NCBI GenBank assembly: GCA_900660155.1
Contig: CABFPE010000421.1
Coordinates: forward strand, 533,145-581,076
DNA length: 47,932 nt
Reading direction: 5' to 3'
Origin: Hofstenia miamia
Lineage: Eukaryota; Xenacoelomorpha; Acoela; Hofsteniidae
Below, piece by piece: positions 22,801 to 31,685 of the stretch. The notes under the pieces were generated by a model, which saw only the letters and a program-made list of their open reading frames with translations, ran no database searches and was not told the origin of the DNA. A program made the position numbers and the translations under genes. The first letter of the stretch is position 1. Each line of letters begins with the position of its first letter.

Positions 22801-24753
22801 AATGCAATCCACGTCTCATCGATGATTACTAGGCGTTTTAGTAATTGAGAAGCACTGAATTCCAGAAACAACTCACCGAAGGATTTACAACAACTGATTC
22901 GATTAAGTTTGTTTTCACCGAAAGAGAATATCGCACCCACACCGAACAAACTTTTGTAATGTCCAAATGTTTTTTCAGTATTATTCTCGCCGTTTGGTAT
23001 TTCGTATTAGTTGCATAACCCACTTGTGATATTGTTACGCTAGGATTTTCATCGATAACTACTTGAGCAGAAAGCAATAACTTGCCTTGCAGCATCCCCA
23101 AACGAATTCCGTCTCCCCTTCTTAAAATCTGAGATCCATCTGTAAATTGTTGAATTTCCTGGACACTGATCATTCCACATGGACTAATGATGTTCTGTGT
23201 ATCCGATTCTGATTTAAATTCCGTGTATAAGTAGAAGCGGAGCATTTATCTTGACGTTTCAAATTCAGACATGATTTTCGAAATGAGAAAAAAAATCGTA
23301 TTAGTGCTTCAATTGTACTTCCTAATATTCAAATCTCATTGGCTAATGCGTGTTGTCACATGATTCGTTGTATACAAAAACACATCTGCATTTAACAAAG
23401 AAGCAGTGTGTATATGTATATAGTTTTTCCCATTACTTTCTGATATTGGTAATATAATAAGATCTTAGTGACTTTCTGAAATATTTGACCAACGAAACGA
23501 CGATGTCAGAGTGCGCCGAACCGTTTACATATAGTGAATGACAATAACCAATCCAATAATTTAAATGAAAATATTTAATACAATGAACTACAATTTTCAT
23601 GGTTTTTGTTGTAAAATAAACCTTCCTCCTTCCTACTACTAACGTCTAATAAAATGAACTAAATTGAAAATACATTTTACAAAAAAAAAGAAATAAGCTG
23701 TATATTACTGGTCATCACTAGATTGTTTGAGAGCTCAATGCTGAAATTAGTGTTAGTGAAAAACTGCACGCTTAAAACAATCAATAAAAGTTTACCGTAT
23801 TCCAAAATCCTGTTCTACAAGAGCTGAAACTTGTTGACCATCCTTAATCCGCATAATAAATTTTAGCAACATAACGCATTAACAATTCATTAATTTAATG
23901 TATTCTTTAAAAATCATTCATGAAAATTTTCCTACATGTCCCAATGCGAGTGAGAATTTGAGTTCAAAGGCAAATTGATGCAATTGCGAATAAGCATATA
24001 TACTTAGTAAAATACATACAAATTTCAATATGATACCAAGAGAAAATTTAATATCTTAATAAAGCGCACATTCTTACAGTAACTTCAATAACGTGAATTG
24101 AATCCCAACTGGCTGAAATCTTTTGTTTACCTCCACCAGAGCCAGCCTTTTTAATGGCGATAACACCTGCAAATCCATTATCTAAGTCCCACAAATATAC
24201 AGAAGAAACACCACCTTCAAAATACCTAACATATAAATTCATTATGTATTAAACTAAAAAAAAATACATTTCTCTGTATCTATCAAAGGCATCATTACAA
24301 TCTACTTCAAGCTGTCGCAATTTATCAGATAGTACTGTACCATCCTCGAAAGGAGGAAAATATGTGTTACTCCATGGAGATCTAAATTTTAACTTTATAT
24401 TTGATTTAAAATTGAACGCACACCTGTATGAGTCGCCATCACGATTATAATCACAAAGTAAGAAATCCTTTCCTTCTATAGAATCTCGAGCAATTTTTAA
24501 AGGCTGATCAACTGTTGACAACAGATCAGCTGTTAAATCTGGAATTAAATCAATTAAATTACACAGATTTTTCTCTATATGCTGTGGAGGCAGCCTTCGC
24601 ATAAGATCCAACGCACAATCTAGCTGTTTATCAGTCTAAATTTTTAAAACTTAAAGGCACAGTATAGAAATTCATATTAAAACGATTTTTATATTATAAA
24701 TTTCATAGAATCATATAAATATTGATCTTCCAAAAATTTATATTTCCTACCAT
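16879..24753 (-). CDS. CAPZB: F-actin-capping protein subunit beta, eight exons
   Basis: The beta subunit pairs with CapZ alpha to cap actin barbed ends. Exons on the minus strand are 24751-24753 (ATG only), 24424-24635, 24268-24381, 24078-24225, 17772-17834, 17536-17732, 16968-16999 and 16879-16940. They total 831 nt, or 276 residues (human isoforms 272 and 277). Conserved blocks appear in order: [106 protein letters not shown]. The tail, [19 protein letters not shown], aligns without gaps to the actin-binding tentacle. Introns are 115, 42, 42, 6243, 39, 536 and 27 nt. The first six are GT-AG. The last has no GT donor and reads GA-AG. The 6.2-kb intron is full of transposons. Confidence 0.93.
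16941..16967 (-). other. Apparent 27-nt non-canonical (GA-AG) intron in CAPZB
   Basis: Reading on the minus strand, CCTCTTCAAT is followed by GATAAC...CAAAG and then TCACTGTATC. The 27-nt segment contributes stops (TGA, TAA, TGA) in the coding frame, and its removal restores a gapless alignment to the CAPZB tail. No GT exists in the segment. A 33-nt AT-AC excision (starting ATGATAAC, ending GTCAC) would also keep the frame, but would leave the tail two residues shorter. Without any excision the protein ends 19 residues early. Confidence 0.6.
18040..18180 (+). mobile_element. LINE 3'-end remnant in CAPZB intron 4
   Basis: GC-richer sequence ends in CTAACTGGCTTAATAAAG, then TCTTTC and an (ATT)n tail at 18157-18176. 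This is the typical 3' end of CR1/Jockey-like LINEs. Coding sequence is not visible, so the insertion is severely 5'-truncated. Confidence 0.5.
18181..19116. other. AT-rich part of CAPZB intron 4
   Basis: No gene, repeat border or RNA feature is supportable. One short open frame at 18177-18362 has no recognisable motif and no good context. Confidence 0.5.
19117..19760 (-). mobile_element. LINE 3' part (RT C-terminal region) with (ATT)n tail
   Basis: On the minus strand, overlapping frames give [30 protein letters not shown] and later [12 protein letters not shown]. The pattern of aromatic-R-xx-N followed by SFKxxL is that of the C-terminus of L2/CR1-like LINEs. The 3' end runs into CATTATTATTATTTTAT at about 19113-19127. 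The plus strand is unusually purine-rich here, like the LINE fragment at 10 kb. Frameshifts show decay. It lies in CAPZB intron 4, in the same orientation as the gene. Confidence 0.5.
19945..20290 (+). pseudogene. N-terminal remnant of an hAT-type transposase (BED-like finger)
   Basis: The plus strand reads [18 protein letters not shown], then [11 protein letters not shown], then [13 protein letters not shown]. The order of a C-x2-C half finger, a basic stretch, a histidine and an AFLxAxIP helix fits the CGGBP1-like N-terminus of a hAT transposase group. The frame shifts at about 20260. This may be the N-terminal part of the same family as the fragment at 11.4 kb. No terminal repeats were found. 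Assigned by pattern only. Confidence 0.35.
20710..21104 (+). pseudogene. Unidentified coding-like ORF with one in-frame stop
   Basis: One plus-strand frame stays open for about 130 codons apart from a single TAG at about 20862. It starts near [20 protein letters not shown], continues with [20 protein letters not shown] and ends [12 protein letters not shown]. The composition (mixed charge, Ala/Lys/Glu-rich helices) looks like real protein rather than AT-rich noise. It sits in CAPZB intron 4, antisense to that gene. I do not recognise it. It could be a transposon ORF or a processed host sequence. Confidence 0.35.
21105..21297 (+). other. Second coding-like frame directly after the unidentified ORF
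   Basis: After CCTTTTAG a different frame is open for about 60 codons. It contains [20 protein letters not shown] and ends [12 protein letters not shown] and a stop at about 21297. The preceding TTTTAG could be a splice acceptor, or the change of frame could be a simple indel. No family was recognised. Confidence 0.25.
21356..21375. repeat. (AT)n microsatellite ending in a single N
   Basis: An AT dinucleotide run with an unresolved base at 21375. Confidence 0.85.
22185..22208. repeat. (TA)n tract used as mariner insertion site
   Basis: The TA run directly abuts the left end of the mariner element, which inserts at TA dinucleotides. Confidence 0.8.
22211..23450 (-). mobile_element. Mariner (DD34D) transposon, 1240 bp, inactive
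   Basis: Both ends carry a 34-bp inverted repeat beginning CCAATATC and ending AACTATATAC, with two mismatches, and are flanked by TA. The transposase is on the minus strand in three shifted pieces. The N-terminal HTH region is about 22838-23245 ([20 protein letters not shown]). The first catalytic Asp is in [10 protein letters not shown] (about 22800-22840). The second is in [11 protein letters not shown] (about 22555-22590). The third motif reads YSPDLNQLG, so 34 residues after the second Asp the expected third Asp is Gly. Frameshifts plus the lost third Asp make it dead. It lies inside CAPZB intron 4. Confidence 0.93.
23740..23872 (-). other. Possible two-exon fragment of an unknown gene inside CAPZB intron 4
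   Basis: Starting at an ATG at 23870-23872 the minus strand reads [20 protein letters not shown] and QDFGI, ending at a GTAAAC donor (23795). A TTTCAG acceptor at 23741 then continues in phase as [12 protein letters not shown]. The implied intron is 55 nt. The text is protein-like but short, I do not recognise it, and the downstream part dissolves into a poly-T tract. It may be a host exon or chance. Confidence 0.22.
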
Positions 24754-25218
24754 TTTGGTTCGCAACGGTTTATAAGTGAAAAAACTAGAATGTTAATTAT
24801 TTGTACATAAATATAAAAAGAAAATAATTTGATTTTATAAAAATACTTTAATAGCATAAAAGATACTTTTATCATTTTATTATAAAATTTGCCTAAATAC
24901 AATTTGTAAAATAATTTTGTCATAAGAATAGCCTGTGTCTTTTAAGCATATCAAGCTAAGCTACTTTTCCTTTATATATTTCATAGTTTATGTTAAATAG
25001 TGTATTTTTGTCAATTTATTTGGAAATATTTGGTTATGCAAAAATCTATTGATCAAAGTACAACTGCATCTAAGCTAGTCATTATTGCAGCCTGATTTCG
25101 CGGAACGGGTAACAGTTTACCCTTCTCGAAACAACGCAGTATGTAAATCACAATGATCATACTCAGTTTGTCTATATTATATCTCAATAGCAATTATTTG
25201 TTTTGTGAAATCTGAATA
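24754..25218. other. AT-rich intergenic sequence upstream of CAPZB
   Basis: Contains the CAPZB 5' UTR and presumably its promoter. No specific element can be named. The coding ATG is followed at once by the first intron (GTAGGAAATA). Confidence 0.4.
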
Positions 25219-28200
25219 GTAGATAGAGAGATAGATAACTTTTATTCAATAGATAAAACTGACCATATGCAGATAGCAAATTCATATATTTATCATGACG
25301 TTCAATACTGTTTTAAAATTCTATGTGGGAATATTTTATGTTCTCGATCAGTTCCGGGTAGTCTGCTTCTCAGTTTTTCCACAAATTATGGTTGTTGCTT
25401 CGGTAAGTAGTCGGCTAATGGATGATTTTCCCCAAATTTCATTATCAGCCCCAATAATCTTAGGTCGGATTTTTCTGTGTAATCTCTAATGCTCTTAAAT
25501 TTTTAAATTTATCCTAATCGTATGGCCTTGCATCTATTTTCTTCACCATTTGCTTTGATATTCCACCGCATACAGAGCAACCATTCGTTAATTTGTTGAA
25601 AAATAAAGCGTTGTACAGCATCGTAATGTCTTCATTCGTGTAGCCGATATGTTTTAACCTTCTAAGCAAGAATATGGTGGAGTTTAGGCTAGTAATAAAG
25701 GTTTCAACATGATGGCTAAAAGAAAGTTGTAACTTCTTCTACTCGTTCTATTCCAAGGACTATCAGAATATAAAATTGTCCTGGGTTCTTGAAAAACTTC
25801 TTTATCTTAAAAATAATAAGCAGTTTCTTCGATTTTGAGCTGTTAAGTTGCAAGTTACGTTTCATAAATTCCCTTGGTAAACTAGCAATTATTTCTACCG
25901 CATTGTCATTAGTCCCAACTATGCCAGGAATAATGGGGTTATTATCATCTGCAAATATTTTTAATGTGCCTAAGAACTCCTTGGGAATATCAATGTCATT
26001 GACAGAAACACTACAAGGGAAGTCCACTTACTGTACCCTGTGGAACTCCTTGATTCGTAAATTGAACATCAGAGTTCTTGCCGTTTGTTGAAGCAAAATG
26101 ACACCGGTTTCGAAGAAAATCAAGGATCCAGTTAATGATAAAAGGGTTGAGGCATGTCACAATATTTAGTAGAGCAGAGAGAATACTCGAATGGGGAACC
26201 GTTTTCAAATGCTAATAATATTGTGAAGACAGAATCTATATTGTATATCAATCAATATTTTATATTGGTGTTTTCATTTTAAGCGAAATGAATTTAAACG
26301 AAAGATCTTTATTTTTCAACGTACTGATTAACAAAACGTCTGTACAGTATATAACAAAGAATATAGGATATTACACGAATAAGCATCGGTTCACAAACAT
26401 TTTCTTGAATAATTCAGTTCTGATGTGGTAGTCTATATGCTGAATGAATTGTGCTTGAAATTCGTAATTCGGAGTTTCTTTAATGCGGTAGCATGTGAAA
26501 CAGAATATGGCCAGGTTCTTTCATTCGATCGAAAAGCATAGTATCTGTTTTTTGAATGATTGTACTCAGTGTGCTGGTTTTTGGCTATGCCCCTCTTGTA
26601 GGCATTTCTGAGCATTCTGTCCAGGTTTTCGAATGTCAGATCTACTGCAATTCCCTTACACGCTTGTACAGTAAATGACTCTACTTACTATCCAGGCTTC
26701 AAATATAACGTTCAGAGCAGAGGTACATATGTCGGGAACACTCCTTCCAGAGCTTTTTCAGATGTGTAGTTGGTTTCAGTTCAATGTGTAAATATTATCC
26801 AAGTATTTTGAAAAACAAACCTGATTTATTGACAGGATCGGATCCACAATTTGGCGAATCTAGCGTCCCATTGTATAAACCATCTCTTTACCGTTTTCCA
26901 GATTTAACTCCACCGAGTGGTGGATTTCACACCAGTTTATGATATTTTGAACCTCGGTTTCAGCCAGATCCGTCGTTCGCAAACTTCATAAAAGTATTTT
27001 CTCCGTCAACCTGCTGGAGGCTATTCATTAACAGAACAAACATTATTGGCACTGACACCTTACCCTGCACGATTTCTCTATTGATATTTCTATACTCACT
27101 ACACTTTCCATCAACAATAAACCCTTGCTTGCGACCAGAAAAAAATCAACATAGCAGTTAGATAGTTCTCGGGATCGGGAGTTCTTTGACTCTCTCTAAG
27201 AAGAGGCGATGGCGCTTTGGAAAAATCAATCAGGAATGTTCAAACAAACTGATAATTTTTGTTATTGAAATTTTTTGCTATTATGTGCTGGATGTGTACC
27301 AAATCACATTCAGTGGAGCTTTTCTTTCTAAATGCGGACACCTGTTTCGAGTTACTTTGAAACTATTAGTCGTTCAAACAAGGGGGCTATCATAGATATG
27401 ACTGAAACTGGTCCACTATGAGTCTGAGGTTTGGAATTTTTCGGGATTGGCAAAATGTTTGCCTTCTCGGAGACAATTGTTCGGGATAGTTGTCACAATA
27501 CAATATGGGTCAGTTCATCTCTCTGACCACCCAGAGCAGGGTGTCGTCGGGACCAGAAGCAGTCTTCTTTAATCTCTTTATAGCCTTCAGAATAATTCGG
27601 TCTGTGAACTCTGGGCAATCTGGATTATCCATTGGCTGTTTAGGGTTTTCTTGATAGTAATTATCGTGATTAATTTCAGAAAAATGTTTATTCAACTCTT
27701 CAGGAGTGGATCTGAGAAGTTTTAATATTCTTAAGCATTTCAGTCTTATTTCTCGAGCGTACTTAATTCCTTTGCGAATACATTTTCTTCTTTTCATCAG
27801 AAAATGATTGATGAGCGGACTAATATGAACTGGGTCTCTGTTTAACATTTTAACCCTCAACTTGGGGATACATTGATCAATAGCAGAAGTGATTTCAGTG
27901 GTAAATGTGTCATACGTTGCATCAATTGATTGCTTGAGAACGTCATCCCGTTAGAATTGCTTTGTGGTTGCTGGTTTGAACACTTGTGATTTGAAGTAAA
28001 GAGGCTGGTGTGTGAGAAATACGTCAAGAGGGTTACTTCCTCTGGTCGGTTCTTTCATAGTATTGAACAGTTGAAGGTCGTGAAGCCAATGTCGATAATG
28101 AAGAGTGTTGAGATCACCTGTTATAACCTTGATATATTTTCTGTCTTGTATTTATTCCATAATTTGGCAAAGTGCATCAGAGATTGCACTGCATTAATCA

Positions 28201-29235
28201 GGGCTTGGTGGGTGATAAACAGAAGTAAGGCGCAAGATTCGCATACCAATAGCGACTTTGAAGATTTGGAATTCCATGTGTGATTCAGTACTGCTCTCAA
28301 TCATATTTTGAGCATCTATGTATGTCAGAAGATCTCCAACTGCCTTGACTGACCGATCCGATCTGTAGTAGCTATATCCTTCAATTTGAAAGTAAGAGGG
28401 AGCATACTTGGCCTTTACCATGATTCAACTATCGTCTGCTACTTCTGCTTTCAGAAAATCCATAACATTATGTTTCGCAATTAGCTCGCTTTTATTGTCA
28501 GAAATGAAGGAAACTGCAGTATTTGTAGTCGTTGAGAGGGAGAATTCACTTTATGGGAAATTATCCATCGTTGGTTTGAAAATTCTGATCGCACTTTCTT
28601 TAGTTCTTCCGGAAGCGCGAATTGTTGTTGTGTATAATCAGGATTGATGAAGATAGACTGAAAATTATCAATATCTTTGAGGGACATACTTCCTTTAATG
28701 AAAAGAGATTTAGTCTTTAAGTCTGAGAACCTCACTTGCAGTACAGGTTTCTTCCTACCAATGCGTTTCACTTTTGCCTTACCGTTTACAGGAATATTCA
28801 GCTGGTTGGAAATGTCCGTCACTAGTTTAACATCAGATTGGGTGTCTAAATTCAAATCAAACCCTGATATTATGACGTTCAAAGACCGCTTGGCTCGTTC
28901 CTTCTCTTCGTTCTGCACTTCATCTATTAATTCAGCTTTCATGGAATTTGCTGACTTTTCATGTTGCGAATGGCTTTTATTTTATGCTTTGATTTTTTGC
29001 TTTGATCTTTTGATAAAACAGAGCATTGTTTCACTGCACAGTAGGCACACACAGTAGGCACACAGGCGATGCTTGTCTTCGAATTCTTTAGAGATCTTCG
29101 TTGGTAACCAGGCGCGGATTTAGATTTCTCATCCATCGTTAGTACATTGGATCAAGTGTCGGCTTCAGGTGGGTCGAGCAGATCGAGATTTGATACGGAG
29201 TCACCAAGGCGACTCATCGAGCCAGTCATTAATCT
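25219..29235 (-). mobile_element. Nearly full-length two-ORF LINE, about 4 kb, with multiple frameshifts
   Basis: ORF1 starts at an ATG (29136) and continues over one shift to about 28481. It has a Cys-rich stretch (CVPTVCAYCAVKQC) and then RSLNVIISGF, like ORF1 of CR1/Jockey-type LINEs. ORF2 follows, with endonuclease pieces SVYHPPSPD (about 28200), ITGDLNTLHYRHW (about 28110) and NPLDVFLT (about 28025). A linker ends KRLKKTASGPDDT (about 27540). RT pieces are LDFLRNR, GVPQGTVSG (about 26020-26050) and FADDNN (about 25955), then the thumb. The 3' end is AATAAAAG followed by a (TATC)n-like tail at 25219-25240. The catalytic aspartates survive, but shifts and stops break both ORFs. Confidence 0.85.
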
Positions 29236-29788
29236 AGAACTAATAAAATGTACAATAAACAGGTAAAATTTAAAAAATATATTTAAAATTTAAAATATTT
29301 TCATTTTAGACTAGATACTACTAGAATAAATCAACCGGAAGCAAAGTCAATTGTTAGTCATTCAAATTAGTTGTTTGAAAGCCATTTTTCAATTTATAAT
29401 TTGAGGCTCATGGTGTTTTTCTATTTTACCAATTTTCCACAGATCGTTTTTATAACATTATTCCTATAAGTGTAGAAAAATATGCATGAGCCACCTTTAC
29501 TATTGAAATCTTTAGTACACTGTTTTAGGTATCGTCAAATGAATGTGATTTTACAGTTTTAAGATTGATTCTATAAGATAAAAATGTTACCATTAATGTC
29601 AAGTAATAATTAAAGCAGATATGAAAGGTGCACGAGCGTTTGATAATTTCTAGGCTAAACTGAAAGCACAAACAATGGCTGATATCATAACGTTTTACTG
29701 TATATTTTTGCGATAACATACTATTTTTTTTGTGGTCTAGTCCGAAGATGGGGTGAGAAGTGTATAAAGATGTAGACTGTTCTTAGAG

Positions 29789-29840
<52 letters not shown>

Positions 29841-30100
29841 AGCGACAGTGGAGTTTTAGAAATATTTGCTCAAATTGCTGCACTGGTATTCAAAGTTTTT
29901 GTTTACAGAATGGAAATTGACAGCAATTTTCCTTGCTAATTTTAATTTTTCTTCGTTCTTAAAGAATTTTCGCAGTTTAAATACTTACATAATATAATTA
30001 GTTAAATGTTTCACATCATCAGAAAAGGAACTTTACCGCACTGAATTTCAAGAAAATTCGATGTACTCAATAAAATAAATTCAATGAAAAGTATATTTTA
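29236..30100. other. Non-coding interval with TA microsatellite
   Basis: Apart from the TA tract I see nothing supportable between the LINE and the Penelope-like element. Confidence 0.5.
29791..29836. repeat. (TA)n microsatellite, 46 bp
   Basis: The longest uninterrupted TA tract in the window. No gene is nearby. Confidence 0.95.
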
Positions 30101-30109
30101 AATATGTAG

Positions 30110-31000
30110 TCTTCTCTTTTTTAAATTTGGTCTTAAATATATTATATAATATGATTCAGCTGCTTTTAGTGTAAATTGATCTTGCGTCTTGAATAACATT
30201 TTATAACTAAGTTGATAATCACAGATCTCTAAGTGATTCGAGATTTCTGTTGATGTTCTATGCTCTTGAATTCTTCTACATAATTGTCTTGAAGTTTGTA
30301 AACAACGTTAAATGAGAATAGATCTTATTTTATATGTTATTGATGTTATTATCACATTTTCTTTTATAGTTTTAATATTTTTAAGATTTCTTATGCAGCT
30401 TGTATGGATTCTTCTGTATTCTATCTTGAATGCATGCATAAATGGCTTCTTGTAATTTAAATTGCTATTCTTTTCAATGATCAAATATATTGTTGTTTTT
30501 AATATTAAGATCTATAAACTCTATTGAATTTTAATTTCTTCCTATGATTTTTTAAGTGATAAAATTTCTTGATGAATATCCTCATAATTTGAACAAATAT
30601 AAAAAATCTTATGAATTGAACAGTTGATTAGTGATCGCTTATAGCCTATTGGAGATATTGCTTTGAAATTCAAAACAAGATTTGTGGCTGTGTTTTCTAA
30701 AAATGCTTGTATTAAAATTTCTATTTTTTCGAATAATATTGACATTTAGAAAATGAAATGGTTTGTTAGATTATTCTCTGGCATTGTAAATTGAATTTTT
30801 TCATCTAAACTGTTTAATTTCTTAAGAAAAATTTTCTGTTCTTGACTATTTGTTACTAGGCAATGTATCTTGCATAATATATGAATTTTGTTTTTATTGT
30901 CAAATTGTATTTCAATACTAGATAAAGATACATGTATTTTTGCAAGATTTCCACCACTAATCCGTGATTAAAAACTAACTTTGACATTTCGTAGCCCTAT
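30110..31000 (-). mobile_element. Penelope-like element: RT C-terminal half plus GIY-YIG region
   Basis: On the minus strand, overlapping frames give KLNSLDEKIQFTMPENN, FLNVNIIRKNRNFNTSIFRK and GYKRSLINCSIHKIFYICSN. This is the order of Penelope RT motifs, with FLDVxxxRxxxxFxTSVYRKPTH, then YKRxLI, then FHxEI (here HQEI). Further on come QTSRQLCRRIQEHRTST and NHLEICDY, the conserved helix and histidine region of the GIY-YIG endonuclease. TTTCTGATGATGTGAAACAT near 30005-30030 matches the style of Penelope 3' ends. Several frameshifts mean it is inactive. It is a second member of the group seen at 14.9 kb, but its sequence is clearly different. Confidence 0.75.
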
Positions 31001-31155
31001 AAAAAATTTGAATAACAAAAATCAATTCAAAATTTGTATTCCAAAAACTCAGTTTAGATTTTCAGGAGAATTATGGCTGGAATTTCACAAATAAAAAATA
31101 GTAGCTAGTAAAATCGAATAATTATTTCGCTTATTAGAGCATGGATTTCTACAGT

Positions 31156-31283
31156 ACTAACAGAATGTAAGCTGCACTTGTGTAATTGCAATTGACCAAT
31201 GTTTACTCATTGTTTGAATTTTACTGTGTCTTAAATTGGCCTGCTTTGGTCAATTACAAAAGTGCAGTTCGCATCCTGTTAGT
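31156..31283. mobile_element. Hairpin MITE (about 128 bp) with long inverted repeats
   Basis: ACTAACAG...GCTGCACTTGTGTAATTG...ACCAA on the left is mirrored by TTGGTCAATTACAAAAGTGC...CTGTTAGT on the right. The arms are about 45 bases with few mismatches around a 35-40-base spacer. It lies between reverse-transcriptase remnants and interrupts the frame at 31284-31690. The family was not recognised. The target duplication is uncertain. Confidence 0.7.
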
Positions 31284-31685
31284 GTTACAAAATACATCAT
31301 TGGAGGCAGTAACACAGAGTGAAAATTTGACCACGTTTTAATGTCAATATCAACACCTAAATGATCACTTTGTATTATTGGGACACTGTTAACAATTAAT
31401 TCAATTTTGTTTGATATTTCGTTTACGGAATTGGGCGAAAATATAATGAAGTGCGTTTTTTCAATATTAAGTTTTAATTGATTGGATGAAAAATGCCTAG
31501 AAAGACTTTCAATGTCACTTTAAATTTTTGTGGCTCTAAATGCATCAATCTGTCTGAATAAGACAAGTATCAACAAATTGGAATATTTCACTACGATTTA
31601 CATGCTTAATTATATCACTTACATATATTGCAAATAAAATTGGATAACTAGCATGAACTTTTAATTAGAAGTAAAGCCATAGCAC
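31284..31685 (-). mobile_element. LINE reverse-transcriptase fragment
   Basis: On the minus strand the sequence reads ASYPILFAIYVSDIIKHVNR and FQFVDTCLIQTD (RT motif region, with the YADD aspartates degraded to VD). It then gives KTHFIIFSPNSVNEISNKIE and a thumb SDHLGVDID. The matching region of the LINE on the other side (31686-33110) is also present, so this is a separate copy of a related family rather than an inverted half of the same insertion. Confidence 0.65.
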
